Shown: piece after piece, positions 1 to 7,590 of the stretch | Numbering within the stretch: position 1 is the stretch's first letter | How the letters are laid out: every line of letters begins with the position of its first letter | Source of the DNA: an uncultured Eubacteriales bacterium | GTDB lineage: Bacteria > Bacillota > Clostridia > Oscillospirales > CAG-272 | Direction of reading: 5' to 3' | Assembly (NCBI GenBank): GCA_934432725.1 | Contig: CAKRZE010000024.1 | Span: 1 to 20,726 of the forward strand | Length of the DNA stretch: 20,726 nucleotides | Position numbers and translations under genes: made by a program | Notes under the pieces: model-generated | The model's database searches: none | What the model saw: only the letters and a program-made list of their open reading frames with translations | Told to the model about the DNA's origin: nothing

Positions 1-2
1 CG

Positions 3-212
3 TATGCCTTTGTGCTGTCGCTGGCGTTGCTGCTGTTCTGCTCGGCGGTATCGGAGAATAACTCCCTGCTGCTCGGCGTAAAGAACGCTGTGACAAAGGG
101 TAAAAATCCGGAACGGAACGGCAAAGGGCTGGCAGCATTTACAAGCGGTCTTATCGCCTGCGGGCTTGCCGTCTGCATACTCTCTATCCTCGGTATCCCG
201 GCTCTTTTCTGA
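3..212 (+). CDS. C-terminal part of a small membrane protein, DUF4190-like (partial)
   Basis: The frame is open from the left edge of the window and stops at 212, so only the last ~69 residues are visible. It has two hydrophobic segments, near residues 3-24 and 48-67 of the visible part, joined by a basic loop (KGKNPERNGKGLA). A pair of helices separated by a Gly/Lys-rich loop and ending in a Gly/Ile-rich helix is the pattern of DUF4190-type small membrane proteins. The resemblance is by eye only and the function is unknown. It is the only + strand gene in the left half of the window. I see no clear terminator directly after the stop. Confidence 0.55.
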   Translation, partial: YAFVLSLALLLFCSAVSENNSLLLGVKNAVTKGKNPERNGKGLAAFTSGLIACGLAVCILSILGIPALF

Positions 213-460
213 GCCATCACGACAGCAGCCTGAGAAATCAAACAGCCCGGACCGATTGGGTTGACAAAAACAATGCTTCAAAGCCCGGCACAGCAATCCG
301 GCACCGTGATACACCCGACAGCAAAATGTCAAAGCCGGTCGGTGTCCCACGCCGATTCCTTCTGACCGTATTCCGTCAAGGGTAAGCAAAGCGGACGCCA
401 TGTCATTTTCACGCCGCACATCGACCGCGCGCGCGGCAAAATGCTGCATCTGAAGCCGTC

Positions 461-499
461 ATGCCCGGAAATTCTTACTTTGCAAGGATTTCCGGGCAT
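461..499. repeat. Perfect 12-bp inverted repeat, 15-nt loop
   Basis: ATGCCCGGAAAT at 461-472 is matched exactly by its reverse complement at 488-499. A short T run follows on the + strand (about 510-514), separated from the stem by ~10 nt. It could be a weak terminator for + strand transcription from the upstream gene or a protein-binding palindrome. The sequence does not decide. Confidence 0.5.
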
Positions 500-629
500 A
501 TTAATACCGTTTTTCGTAATCATGTTCAAAGCAAGCGCCGAAATGACTGCCGTTTTGTTTCACCCGTTCATTCACCGTTCCCGGCTATGCGGCATAGTCA
601 GCAGAAAGCTTATCCGTCCTTTCCCAATT

Positions 630-788
630 TCACGGATCAGTCCGCCCGCTCGTCATCAGTCCGGCGGCAGCATTGCGCGTGCTTCGCGGCAAATCTCTCT
701 TTAAAATCGGTGTTATGGAGCTTCTCCCGATCATACGGCTATACACATCAAAACAGATCAAGGCTTTCTTTTGCTTCCCGGTTCTCAT
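630..788 (-). CDS. Possible 52-aa small protein, unrecognised
   Basis: An ATG at 788 is preceded by a near-ideal Shine-Dalgarno (AAAGGAGG, complement of 791-798, about 4 nt away) and opens a 52-codon frame. The product is basic (starting MRTGKQKKAL) with no signal peptide, membrane segment or recognised motif. The strong ribosome binding site is the main argument for it. Against it are the lack of recognisable similarity and the inverted repeat at 808-846 directly upstream, which would end transcription from further upstream. It may be the remnant of a longer gene. Confidence 0.25.
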   Translation of the reverse strand: MRTGKQKKALICFDVYSRMIGRSSITPILKRDLPRSTRNAAAGLMTSGRTDP

Positions 789-807
789 AAAACCTCCTTT
801 CCGCATG

Positions 808-846
808 AAAAAGCAGCAGTTCCCGTCTCGGTCGCTGCTGCTTTTT
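808..846. terminator. Possible bidirectional rho-independent terminator
   Basis: AAAAAGCAGCAG at 808-819 pairs with CTGCTGCTTTTT at 835-846 around a 15-nt loop. The GC-rich core flanked by A and T runs would give a U tract on either strand. Confidence 0.5.
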
Positions 847-1160
847 CTGCGTCTGTATACCTGTTCAACTACCTCTGATTCCCTCTGTCGCATGGTTCTC
901 ATCGGCTCCGGTAATTTGGTGAATCCGCTTACAGACTGCACCTGCAGTTCTGCATGCAATCTCCCATCGGTCAAGCCGTCCGTACACAGCCTCAATATCT
1001 CCCGGGCTTTTCCGGAAATCCCCCAAAAGCTGAAGCGGCGTACAAAAAAACGATCCGCCGCACACGGGAATATAAGCCTTCCTTCAGCCAATCGATGCCG
1101 TTTCCCGCTCAGCGGCGTTCCGGACATCCTGAAACCGGACAATTCCCTGTAAAAATCGAA

Positions 1161-1186
1161 AAAGGCAAGTCCCTGCGGACCTGCCT
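1161..1186 (-). terminator. Rho-independent terminator of the tRNA-Thr gene
   Basis: Immediately after the CCA end of the tRNA on the - strand, GGCAGGTCC and GGACTTGCC form a 9-bp stem (one G-U pair) with a 4-nt loop, followed by a U run. Position and shape fit the end of a single-gene tRNA transcript. Confidence 0.8.
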
Positions 1187-1190
1187 TTTC

Positions 1191-1266
1191 TGGAGCTGGT
1201 AATCAGAGTCGAACTGATGACCTCATCCTTACCAAGGATGTGCTCTACCAACTGAGCCATACCAGC
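1191..1266 (-). tRNA. tRNA-Thr (anticodon GGT)
   Basis: Read on the - strand, the 76-nt sequence folds as a full cloverleaf. The acceptor strand GCTGGTA pairs with TACCAGC and is followed by an encoded CCA. The D-loop has the usual GGCTCAGTTGGTAGAGC form. The anticodon stem CATCC/GGATG encloses TTGGTAA, whose centre is GGT (reads ACC/ACU threonine codons). The T-loop carries TTCGACTC. It has its own promoter 22 nt upstream of the 5' end and a terminator right after the 3' end, so it is a monocistronic tRNA gene. Confidence 0.95.
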
Positions 1267-1294
1267 AAATCGTCAATGCGATTCAACGTTTATT

Positions 1295-1323
1295 ATTATA
1301 GCAGAACAACGCGCGTTTGTCAA
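1295..1323 (-). promoter_or_regulatory. Promoter of the tRNA-Thr gene (TTGACA-17-TATAAT)
   Basis: On the - strand a perfect -35 TTGACA (1318-1323) and a perfect -10 TATAAT (1295-1300) are separated by exactly 17 nt. The predicted start lies near 1288, about 20 nt before the mature tRNA 5' end. Confidence 0.85.
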
Positions 1324-1967
1324 TAGCTTTTCGAAAATAATTTGAGGTTTATCCGAAAGATAATCCCAAAATGAAACAGAGCATGAGAAAGCGCCTCGGC
1401 AGATGCGATAAAATGAAGTCTCCTCCGCAGCAAAATATACGCAGGAGCTGCATGGCTCCGAAAAGCACACCGCAGAATCGCATAAATCCCAATATCCGGC
1501 AGAAAAAAGAAGCGCATAAAATATCCCTCTCGAAAGGCGGAAATAACGGCTCCGCCCGGTACGGTCCGAAACACGGGACGGCGGAACAGAACAGCGGCTG
1601 TCATTCGGCTGCCAATCCTTTTGAGAAACCGACCGTGCGTGTTTGAGCCGCACCCATGCAGCAGCCCTCTGCCGCCGCCATTTGTCAGATGCCGCTCTCC
1701 TGCTCCCCTTCCCACAAGATATTGCCCCCTGAGGGCAGCGGAACAGCGGTTTGAAGCCCATTTCCTGCGCTTGACCCCGCGTCCTTCGCCCCCGGACCAA
1801 GGGAAGGCATGCGCTTCGCAGCCGGAGCCGGAAAAGGGCGCTGATCAACTCCACCGCTTCCTGCAACCTTGCCATACGGTCTGCACCGCTCTGCGCCGCT
1901 CGATATGCGCCGGATTGACGCATATCCCGCCGGAAGCCTTGACAGCTGCTCACGCATCGCCGTTTTT
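1324..1967. other. ~640-bp gap with no convincing gene
   Basis: Open frames exist on the - strand (for example 1273-1953 and 1685-1957), but they lack ribosome binding sites, overlap each other in different frames and resemble no family I know. The stretch lies just past the last gene of the ECF operon. A perfect 8-bp inverted repeat (1902-1909/1919-1926) sits ~40 nt after the last stop but has no U tract. It could be a degraded former operon gene. Confidence 0.4.
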
Positions 1968-2645
1968 TTACAGGGCGTATTTTGTTTTGATCCGATTCAG
2001 TATTTTTCCGATCGGGCGGACAAACAGAAGCAGAAACACAACATTTGACACCGCATAGACGGCGGTGAACGGTATGGCAGAAGCAAGCGCCGCCAAATAA
2101 CGTGAAAAATTAAAATACCCGTCCTCCCACAAAACCGTCCATATATCCATCAGAAATGAATACAGAATACCGGACAGAATGCCGTATGCCGCCAGCACGA
2201 TCCTGCTCCTTTTCAGAGGCTCCGCAAGAAGCCCCGCAAGCAGCCCGAGAATGCCCCAGCTGAACATCTGAAACGGAGTCCACGGTCCCTGTCCGAAATA
2301 AAAGTTGGAAATAACCGCGGATAATGAACCTGTCAGAAATCCCGCTTCACTGCCAAAATACATGGCAGTGATCACCACCATTGCCGTCACCGGCTTGAAT
2401 GCAGGGATCGGTGCGAATGCGATTCTGCCCAAAACCGAAAGGGCTGTCATACAAGCCAGCAGGATCATGCGCTTTGCGTTTTCTTCTCTGCGCTCAAAAC
2501 GCAAAAAGAACGGGATGCAGGAAAGAACAGTCACACAAAGCGAGATCCATGCGTACTGCCTGTCTGCAAAAAGAACCGCTCCGCAGACAATGGCTGCCGG
2601 AATCAAAACACAAAGAATTCCATAGGAAAGAAGCGTTTTCTTCAT
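1968..2645 (-). CDS. ECF transporter S component, probable corrinoid/cobalamin specificity (CbrT-like)
   Basis: A 225-aa, very hydrophobic protein with about six or seven membrane segments, the size of an energy-coupling-factor substrate-binding (S) subunit. After two N-terminal helices and a charged loop (ERREENAKR), the core has features of vitamin S components: RIAFAPIPAFKPV, a Gly-rich helix (FGSEAGFLTG) and SNFYFGQGPWTPFQM, which I associate with CbrT-type cobalamin S proteins. It ends in a basic tail. The ATG at 2645 overlaps the stop of the ATPase gene (ATGA), implying translational coupling; an upstream extension of this frame to 2702 would run inside the ATPase gene and is unlikely. 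It is the last gene of the operon. Cobalamin specificity is inferred from this motif and from the riboswitch upstream; the S fold is well supported. Confidence 0.85.
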   Translation of the reverse strand: MKKTLLSYGILCVLIPAAIVCGAVLFADRQYAWISLCVTVLSCIPFFLRFERREENAKRMILLACMTALSVLGRIAFAPIPAFKPVTAMVVITAMYFGSEAGFLTGSLSAVISNFYFGQGPWTPFQMFSWGILGLLAGLLAEPLKRSRIVLAAYGILSGILYSFLMDIWTVLWEDGYFNFSRYLAALASAIPFTAVYAVSNVVFLLLFVRPIGKILNRIKTKYAL

Positions 2646-4282
2646 TTGATTTCCCCATTGCAGAATGCGGCAACCTGCCCGCAGGTCACTGCGTTCGGAC
2701 AAAGCGTGCGCGCCATGCGGTTGGCAGCTGTGGTATAAAAGGTATTTCCGCCGAAAAAGCGTGTCGGGGTATCTGCCGAAAGAATCTCCCCGTCAAAAAA
2801 CAATGCGCAGCGGTCTGCGGCTTCCGCGGCGAACTCCACATCATGCGTCACCAGAAGGATGGTCATGCCGTCCGCCTTCAGGCGCTCCAGAATGCTCCTC
2901 AGAACAAGCTTTCCCCCGGCATCGATTCCTTTTGTCGGCTCGTCCAGCAAAAGAATTCTCGGACTTGTCAAAAGCACCTTTGCCAAAGCGCATTTCTGCC
3001 CTTCCCCGCCGCTCAGATCAAAAGGATTCCGGTCAAGCAGATGAGTGACTGCCAGTCTTTCCGCAATGTCAAGAATCCTTTTTTCCCTATCCGGCTTCGG
3101 AATGCCGTGTGCCTCCAGCATTTCCGCAAGATCCGCCCGCACGGTGTCCCGGATAAAGACGGTCTGCGGATTTTGCGGCAGCAGTGCAAGAACTCCGCGA
3201 TACAAAGCATCTCCTCTGTAATCCCGAAGCTGTTTTCCCTCAATCAAGACCTTTCCGCGGTATGCCTTGCCGATGCCCGCAGCAACCTGCAGCATCGTGG
3301 TCTTTCCGGACCCGTTTCCTCCCAGCACGGCATATGTTTCCCCGGTATACACCTGCACAGAAACACCGCGCAGCACATCCGGCAGATCCCTATCATACCG
3401 GAACCACACATTCTTCAGCTCCACCGATACCGCGCTCCCGTGCCGGTATGAAGGCTCCGGAAGCAAGCCCCGGCGATCGCCGAAATGACGTTCCAGAAAG
3501 TCCCGTCCCTCCCGCACCGTCAGCGGGCAGCGATCCTCCATGTGCAGCGACCGGAAGATCCGTACCGCACTGGGCAATGCCGCGCGCATCGGATGACCGT
3601 CCGGCAGCGCATCGCCGATCTTTTCCGGCGCATCACAGACAAGCACACCGCCGCCGTCCATCAAAAGGATCCGGTCAGCAATCGGGAAAACCTCCTCCAG
3701 CCGATGCTCAGCCAAAAGGACCGTCAGCCCAAGCTCCCGGTTGAGCTTCTGCAATGTTGCGATAAAATCCGATGCGGCAATCGGATCAAGCTGGCTGGTC
3801 GGTTCATCCAATATCAGAACCTTGGGCTGCATCACCATGACCGCGGCAAGATTCAAAAGCTGCTTCTGCCCGCCGGACAGCGCATCGGTCTTTTTCCGGA
3901 ACCAATCCTGAATACCGAAATAGTTTGCCATTTCTCCGACACGGCGCCGGATCACGTCAGAAGGAAGCCCCAGATTCTCAAGTCCGAACGCCAATTCATG
4001 AAAGACCTTGTCTGTCACGATCTGATTATCCGGATTCTGTAATACATAGCCGATCTCTGCCGGCGTCCGCTCCCCTCCGCAATAAACGATATGACCGCCT
4101 GTCTCTCCGACCGGCGCCAGCTCCGGCTTGAGCAGCCGCAGAAGCGTTGTTTTTCCGCAGCCGGACTCCCCGCATATAACCATAAATTCCCCGCTGCGCA
4201 CGGAAAAGCTGACGCCGTCCACTGCATTGTGCTCTGCACCGGGATACCGGAAGCTCAGATTTTCGATCTGTAATATGTCCAT
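2642..4282 (-). CDS. ECF transporter ATPase, two ABC domains fused (EcfA1-EcfA2 type)
   Basis: This 546-aa cytoplasmic protein carries two complete ABC ATPase units in one chain. Unit 1 has Walker A GESGCGKTT (38-46), Q-loop Q82, signature LSGGQ (135-139), Walker B LILDEP (156-161) and switch His193. Unit 2 has Walker A GGNGSGKTT (321-329), signature LSGGE (423-427), Walker B ILLLDEPT (443-450) and His480. All catalytic positions appear intact in both. ECF transporters use two such ATPases to power the membrane pair EcfT-S; here they are fused, as in several dedicated ECF systems. A GGGAGG ribosome binding site precedes the ATG at 4282, which lies 28 nt inside the end of the EcfT gene, and its TGA overlaps the S-component ATG. 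It is flanked by EcfT and S genes, so this is a self-contained, dedicated ECF module. Confidence 0.93.
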   Translation of the reverse strand: MDILQIENLSFRYPGAEHNAVDGVSFSVRSGEFMVICGESGCGKTTLLRLLKPELAPVGETGGHIVYCGGERTPAEIGYVLQNPDNQIVTDKVFHELAFGLENLGLPSDVIRRRVGEMANYFGIQDWFRKKTDALSGGQKQLLNLAAVMVMQPKVLILDEPTSQLDPIAASDFIATLQKLNRELGLTVLLAEHRLEEVFPIADRILLMDGGGVLVCDAPEKIGDALPDGHPMRAALPSAVRIFRSLHMEDRCPLTVREGRDFLERHFGDRRGLLPEPSYRHGSAVSVELKNVWFRYDRDLPDVLRGVSVQVYTGETYAVLGGNGSGKTTMLQVAAGIGKAYRGKVLIEGKQLRDYRGDALYRGVLALLPQNPQTVFIRDTVRADLAEMLEAHGIPKPDREKRILDIAERLAVTHLLDRNPFDLSGGEGQKCALAKVLLTSPRILLLDEPTKGIDAGGKLVLRSILERLKADGMTILLVTHDVEFAAEAADRCALFFDGEILSADTPTRFFGGNTFYTTAANRMARTLCPNAVTCGQVAAFCNGEIK

Positions 4283-5136
4283 ACAATTGCCTCCCTGACC
4301 TCAACGGCAAACGGTAAAAACGACAGCGCACCGAACGAAATATATACCGCCACAGAAAACAGCGATACCTCCGGTGTACTGATCCGCGGATAAAAGGTAA
4401 ATGCGGTCACGCGGGCTGCCCCTCCGATCACCGTTACACCCATCAGGGCAAAACTGACCGCCAAAAGCATTCTGTCCCGCGCGGTAAAACGAAAAAGAGA
4501 AAAATTGGTACGCTTCCCCTTTCCGTATCCCCGCGCCCGCATAGATGCCGCAGTTTCCATCGCATTCTCCAGCGACCATGAAATCATTGCCAGAAATATC
4601 CGTCCGGTGCTTTGGATTTTATCCACAAGCCCGTGCGCGGAATACAGTCCCAACGTCTTTTGCGCATTCCTGACCTTTTTAAACTGTCTTTTGAACATGG
4701 GAATGAAGCGCAGCGCCATAGACAGCACCAGAGCAAGCTTTGGGATCACTTTTCCGAACAGATACAGAAATTTGTCGCTTGTCATCACCTCGCTGTAGCA
4801 TTTGCACCACAGCATAACACCGATCACCATAACGGCTATGGCAGCGCCGTAAGCAAATGCCTCCAGCGTGACCGGGTTTCCGTTCAGGAAGAACAGCGGT
4901 GTCACCCCATTGTGTGAAAAAAGCGGGTTGGTAACGGCAACAAGAAAAAACAGCGGAATATAAAAGCCGAGATTGCCCGGTATTGCGCTTCTTTTCTGCA
5001 AGGTCATGCAAAAGAGGCTGCCGCCGAGCAGCGCCGTCCCCGAGAGCACCGGATTGGACGTAAACATAGATACGGACAGCACCGACAGAAAATAGAACAT
5101 CAATACTGCCGGATGTACATTGGCGAATGCTTTCAC
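4255..5136 (-). CDS. ecfT: ECF transporter transmembrane component EcfT
   Basis: An integral membrane protein with several hydrophobic helices and a long cytoplasmic amphipathic region carrying the EcfT coupling motif Ala-Arg-Gly (in SMRARGYGKGKR, near residue 202). A second basic helix (FKRQFKKVRNAQKT) lies ~45 residues earlier, as in EcfT proteins, where two such helices contact the ATPases. I place the start at the GTG at 5136: it follows a G-rich ribosome binding site and overlaps the upstream stop as GTGA. That gives 293 aa. An in-frame ATG at 5157 would add seven residues (MDGGRDT) but has a poorer site. The 3' end overlaps the ATPase gene by 28 nt. The tight packing with a DUF4430 gene on one side and ATPase and S genes on the other ties the surface proteins to this importer. 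Confidence 0.9.
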   Translation of the reverse strand: MKAFANVHPAVLMFYFLSVLSVSMFTSNPVLSGTALLGGSLFCMTLQKRSAIPGNLGFYIPLFFLVAVTNPLFSHNGVTPLFFLNGNPVTLEAFAYGAAIAVMVIGVMLWCKCYSEVMTSDKFLYLFGKVIPKLALVLSMALRFIPMFKRQFKKVRNAQKTLGLYSAHGLVDKIQSTGRIFLAMISWSLENAMETAASMRARGYGKGKRTNFSLFRFTARDRMLLAVSFALMGVTVIGGAARVTAFTFYPRISTPEVSLFSVAVYISFGALSFLPFAVEVREAIVWTYYRSKI

Positions 5137-5687
5137 GGTATCTCTCCCCCCATCCATACACAGCCGACATCCCTGCCGAGATCACAGGTATAAACCCATT
5201 CCACCGTCTGTCCGTCCCGCAGGACATAGCGGGAGCAGCCGTAATTCGGAAATTCACCGTCCACACGGTACATCCAGCCGGAAAGCGGTCCGCAGGAAAA
5301 TTCATACAGGTAGTGCAGCCCCCGGATATACACACTCCCAAAGCTGTTTTCATCCGCTCCCTGATACTCCATCTGAATTCTGTTATACCGCACCGCGCGG
5401 TCCAGTATATCAAACACCGTGTCTCCGGGGCGAAGGACATACTCCGTCGGCGGAAGGATCACGCCGTCCGGCGGAACAAATTCCTCGGAGCGGAGAGCGG
5501 GATCAAGCTCCTCATAATTCCGCAGGACGGTATCGCACCGGATGCTGATCGTAACCGTTTCGCTTTCCGGGGTAATGTCATCGATATGCGTCAGATAATA
5601 TTCGTCCACGGACTGTATGTCGGTTCCGTTTATCACCACGGCAGCCAGCAGAACAATCACAAACAGCGCAAGAATATCCTTTCGCAT
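5133..5687 (-). CDS. Membrane-anchored DUF4430-domain protein (transcobalamin beta-domain-like)
   Basis: A 184-aa protein with one hydrophobic N-terminal segment (residues ~4-20) that looks like an uncleaved anchor or signal peptide, followed by an extracellular domain. The C-terminal half has the DUF4430 hallmark: SGWMYRVDGEFPNYGC (136-151), then a Val/Trp/Tyr strand and TCDLGRDVG (167-175). DUF4430 is the beta domain that, in animal intrinsic factor and transcobalamin, closes over the corrin ring; binding by this protein is my inference. An AAAGGGGGA ribosome binding site lies just before the ATG. The stop overlaps the GTG of EcfT (GTGA). Unlike the other DUF4430 protein of the operon, it is almost a bare domain with no stalk. 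Cysteines at 51, 132, 151 and 168 could form disulfides. Confidence 0.85.
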   Translation of the reverse strand: MRKDILALFVIVLLAAVVINGTDIQSVDEYYLTHIDDITPESETVTISIRCDTVLRNYEELDPALRSEEFVPPDGVILPPTEYVLRPGDTVFDILDRAVRYNRIQMEYQGADENSFGSVYIRGLHYLYEFSCGPLSGWMYRVDGEFPNYGCSRYVLRDGQTVEWVYTCDLGRDVGCVWMGGEIP

Positions 5688-5715
5688 CTGTCTTCCCCCT
5701 TTCCCGGTTCATCCG

Positions 5716-7590
5716 TCATTCATCCCTGTACAGTGCGGCAAGCTCCTCCAGCTCCCGCTCCTTCCGATGCCTGCGCATCCGGATGCGGCGCGCCAGCCAT
5801 ACCGTCACGGCGGCAGCAATGACGCAAAGCACTGCACCGATCACAATGCCCCGCTCCAGCGTATCAAGCTTGGTTTTTGTCTTGACAACATCTTCCCACC
5901 GTTCAATTTTCGTTCGGTCGTATTCGCTCAGCGCCGAATATCGCGCCACAACGCCGTCCACCGTTTTTTTATCCTTCAGTCCGATGCTGTCAAACGGATA
6001 AAGCTTCTCCCGGATGTCCCCGTTGAGGCTGTCAATCTCCTCCTGAATTGCCGCGATCTCCCGCCTTGCTTCGGTCAGCCTGTCAAGATAGCGTTCCTTG
6101 CCTTCAAAATCCTCGCTCTGCCGCAATTTGTCCAGAAGGGTCGTCACGGTCACATACTGCTCCGTTGTCAGACGGTCCGGCAGTGCATCAGCCGCCGCAC
6201 GGTCAGAAAGCGAAAACGACAGCAGCGGACGATCCCCGGAGCCATCGGAAGGGCTGTCAATGACAGTCGTTGTTTCCGCGATTCCGTCAACATCCACCCC
6301 CGCCGCGCGGGCGGCATCGGACAAAGTAAAGTACCCGTTCACATAGCTCCGCTCCCCCTGCGGCAGTTCATAAAAGCTTTTCAGCAGCCGCTCAAGCTCG
6401 GGCACATCCGTATCCGCGCGGATTCCGGCAATCTGCCGCTCAAGCCCGGCAATCCGCTCCTTGAGGGAAGAGCTCTGCTCAGGGCGGAAATCATACAGGG
6501 TACGCATTCCGTTTGCCTGCCGCCACAGCGCAGCCATTGTGTAAAGCGTCTGCTCCCCCGCCATGGTATTGGACTGATCCGGCAGAGAGGAGGGATTGTC
6601 CGGATCATACGTATAGGAGTGCACAAATCCGCCGTCCGGCATCCGATACCGCAGAATGCCGTCCAGGAGCGTATTTCCGTTTTTGACAAAGCGGGAATCC
6701 GTCAGCGGATCGATCCCAAGGCAGCAAAGCGCCACGGTGACCTGATCCGTGCTTTCCACATTTTCCGTCCCCCAGCTGGAAAAATCCCCCGTCGGCAGCT
6801 GAAGTGCCGACAGGCATTGCAGGGCCTCCTCTATCACCTGATGTACCGTTTTGGAAGCCTGCTCCCCCGTTTTTTTTAGGGTATACGCATAGGTCTTCTC
6901 CTCGTTCCGGTACGGGGCAAGCGCCTGCAGTGCCATTGCCGTAATATCCGGATCGGCACACAGACCGCTCAGGGCAAACCCGCCGTCCGGCAGCTGCTGA
7001 CGCAGAATTTCCAGAAGCATGGAATCCCGGGTATCGTATGCCCCCTCCGGTACAGGGTACCGCAGGCTGTCCAGCGTGATCAAGCCCCAGATCCAGCCGT
7101 TGATCCCCTGCCGCCCGAGCGAAGCGGTATTTCCCCGGTCATATGTCCCGTCTGCAATCAGGTTGATCGGCTGCCCGTTTTCATCTGTTCCGAGCGCAGT
7201 CGGATCTCCTCCCATAGCCAGAACGGCAAGCGCAATCCTGTGCCATTCGGTAGCTTTGGCAGCGTTCAGCTTCCCCGGCTGGCGATACCGCTCCTCTACC
7301 CGATCCCGGATCACCGCAAGATAGGCAGTATTCCGGTCCGCGATCCCCAGTCTGCCAAGCCCGATGGGATACCAGTCGCCCGGAGTGGTTCCCGCAAGCG
7401 CAAGGTACGTGTCATTCAGCAGGTATCCGTCCGGTTCCGCTCCGGTGTCGGACTTTTTCCATGCAATAATGCCTTCCGCAACCGTCCATGCCAAATCTGC
7501 CGACGAAGCATCCGCCGCAGCTGCCTGCATATCGGCAAACGGAAGCAGCAAAAGAAAAAGCATCAGCAGACATCCCATCCGTTTACACAT
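5716..7590 (-). CDS. Surface alpha/alpha-toroid protein (prenyltransferase/intrinsic-factor-like) with coiled coil and C-terminal anchor
   Basis: A 624-aa exported protein. Residues 1-26 form a signal peptide ending in an Ala-rich cleavage region. Residues ~30-370 are an alpha/alpha-toroid of the squalene-cyclase/prenyltransferase-like superfamily, with repeated loop motifs PDGGF (201-205), PTGDF (266-270) and PDGGF (318-322). Conserved segments TEWHR, PINLIADG, GINGWIWGL and DITAMALQALAPY also occur in the 1756-aa protein of this operon. Residues ~374-560 are charged and helical, probably coiled coil. A membrane helix (~582-600) is followed by RRIRMRRHRK, so it is tethered with a short cytoplasmic tail. 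No enzymatic Asp-rich motif of true terpene cyclases is evident. The same fold forms the alpha domain of intrinsic factor. The ATG at 7590 has an AAGGAG site and overlaps the previous gene by 8 nt; DUF4430 follows 28 nt later. Confidence 0.85.
   Translation of the reverse strand: MCKRMGCLLMLFLLLLPFADMQAAAADASSADLAWTVAEGIIAWKKSDTGAEPDGYLLNDTYLALAGTTPGDWYPIGLGRLGIADRNTAYLAVIRDRVEERYRQPGKLNAAKATEWHRIALAVLAMGGDPTALGTDENGQPINLIADGTYDRGNTASLGRQGINGWIWGLITLDSLRYPVPEGAYDTRDSMLLEILRQQLPDGGFALSGLCADPDITAMALQALAPYRNEEKTYAYTLKKTGEQASKTVHQVIEEALQCLSALQLPTGDFSSWGTENVESTDQVTVALCCLGIDPLTDSRFVKNGNTLLDGILRYRMPDGGFVHSYTYDPDNPSSLPDQSNTMAGEQTLYTMAALWRQANGMRTLYDFRPEQSSSLKERIAGLERQIAGIRADTDVPELERLLKSFYELPQGERSYVNGYFTLSDAARAAGVDVDGIAETTTVIDSPSDGSGDRPLLSFSLSDRAAADALPDRLTTEQYVTVTTLLDKLRQSEDFEGKERYLDRLTEARREIAAIQEEIDSLNGDIREKLYPFDSIGLKDKKTVDGVVARYSALSEYDRTKIERWEDVVKTKTKLDTLERGIVIGAVLCVIAAAVTVWLARRIRMRRHRKERELEELAALYRDE

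Larger units (their letters stand above)
213..1157. other. ~950-bp gap with no convincing gene
   Basis: No frame on either strand looks like a conserved protein; the open frames here overlap one another and have mixed, Arg/Ser/Pro-rich composition. The stretch holds a 12-bp perfect inverted repeat (461-472/488-499), a 12-bp inverted repeat with A/T flanks (808-819/835-846), and one short - strand frame with a good ribosome binding site (630-788). These are listed separately. Confidence 0.5.

Noticed and set aside
1273..1953. 226-codon - strand frame covering the tRNA promoter region
   Set aside because: It overlaps the tRNA-Thr promoter, lacks a ribosome binding site and has random-looking Arg/Ser/Cys-rich composition.
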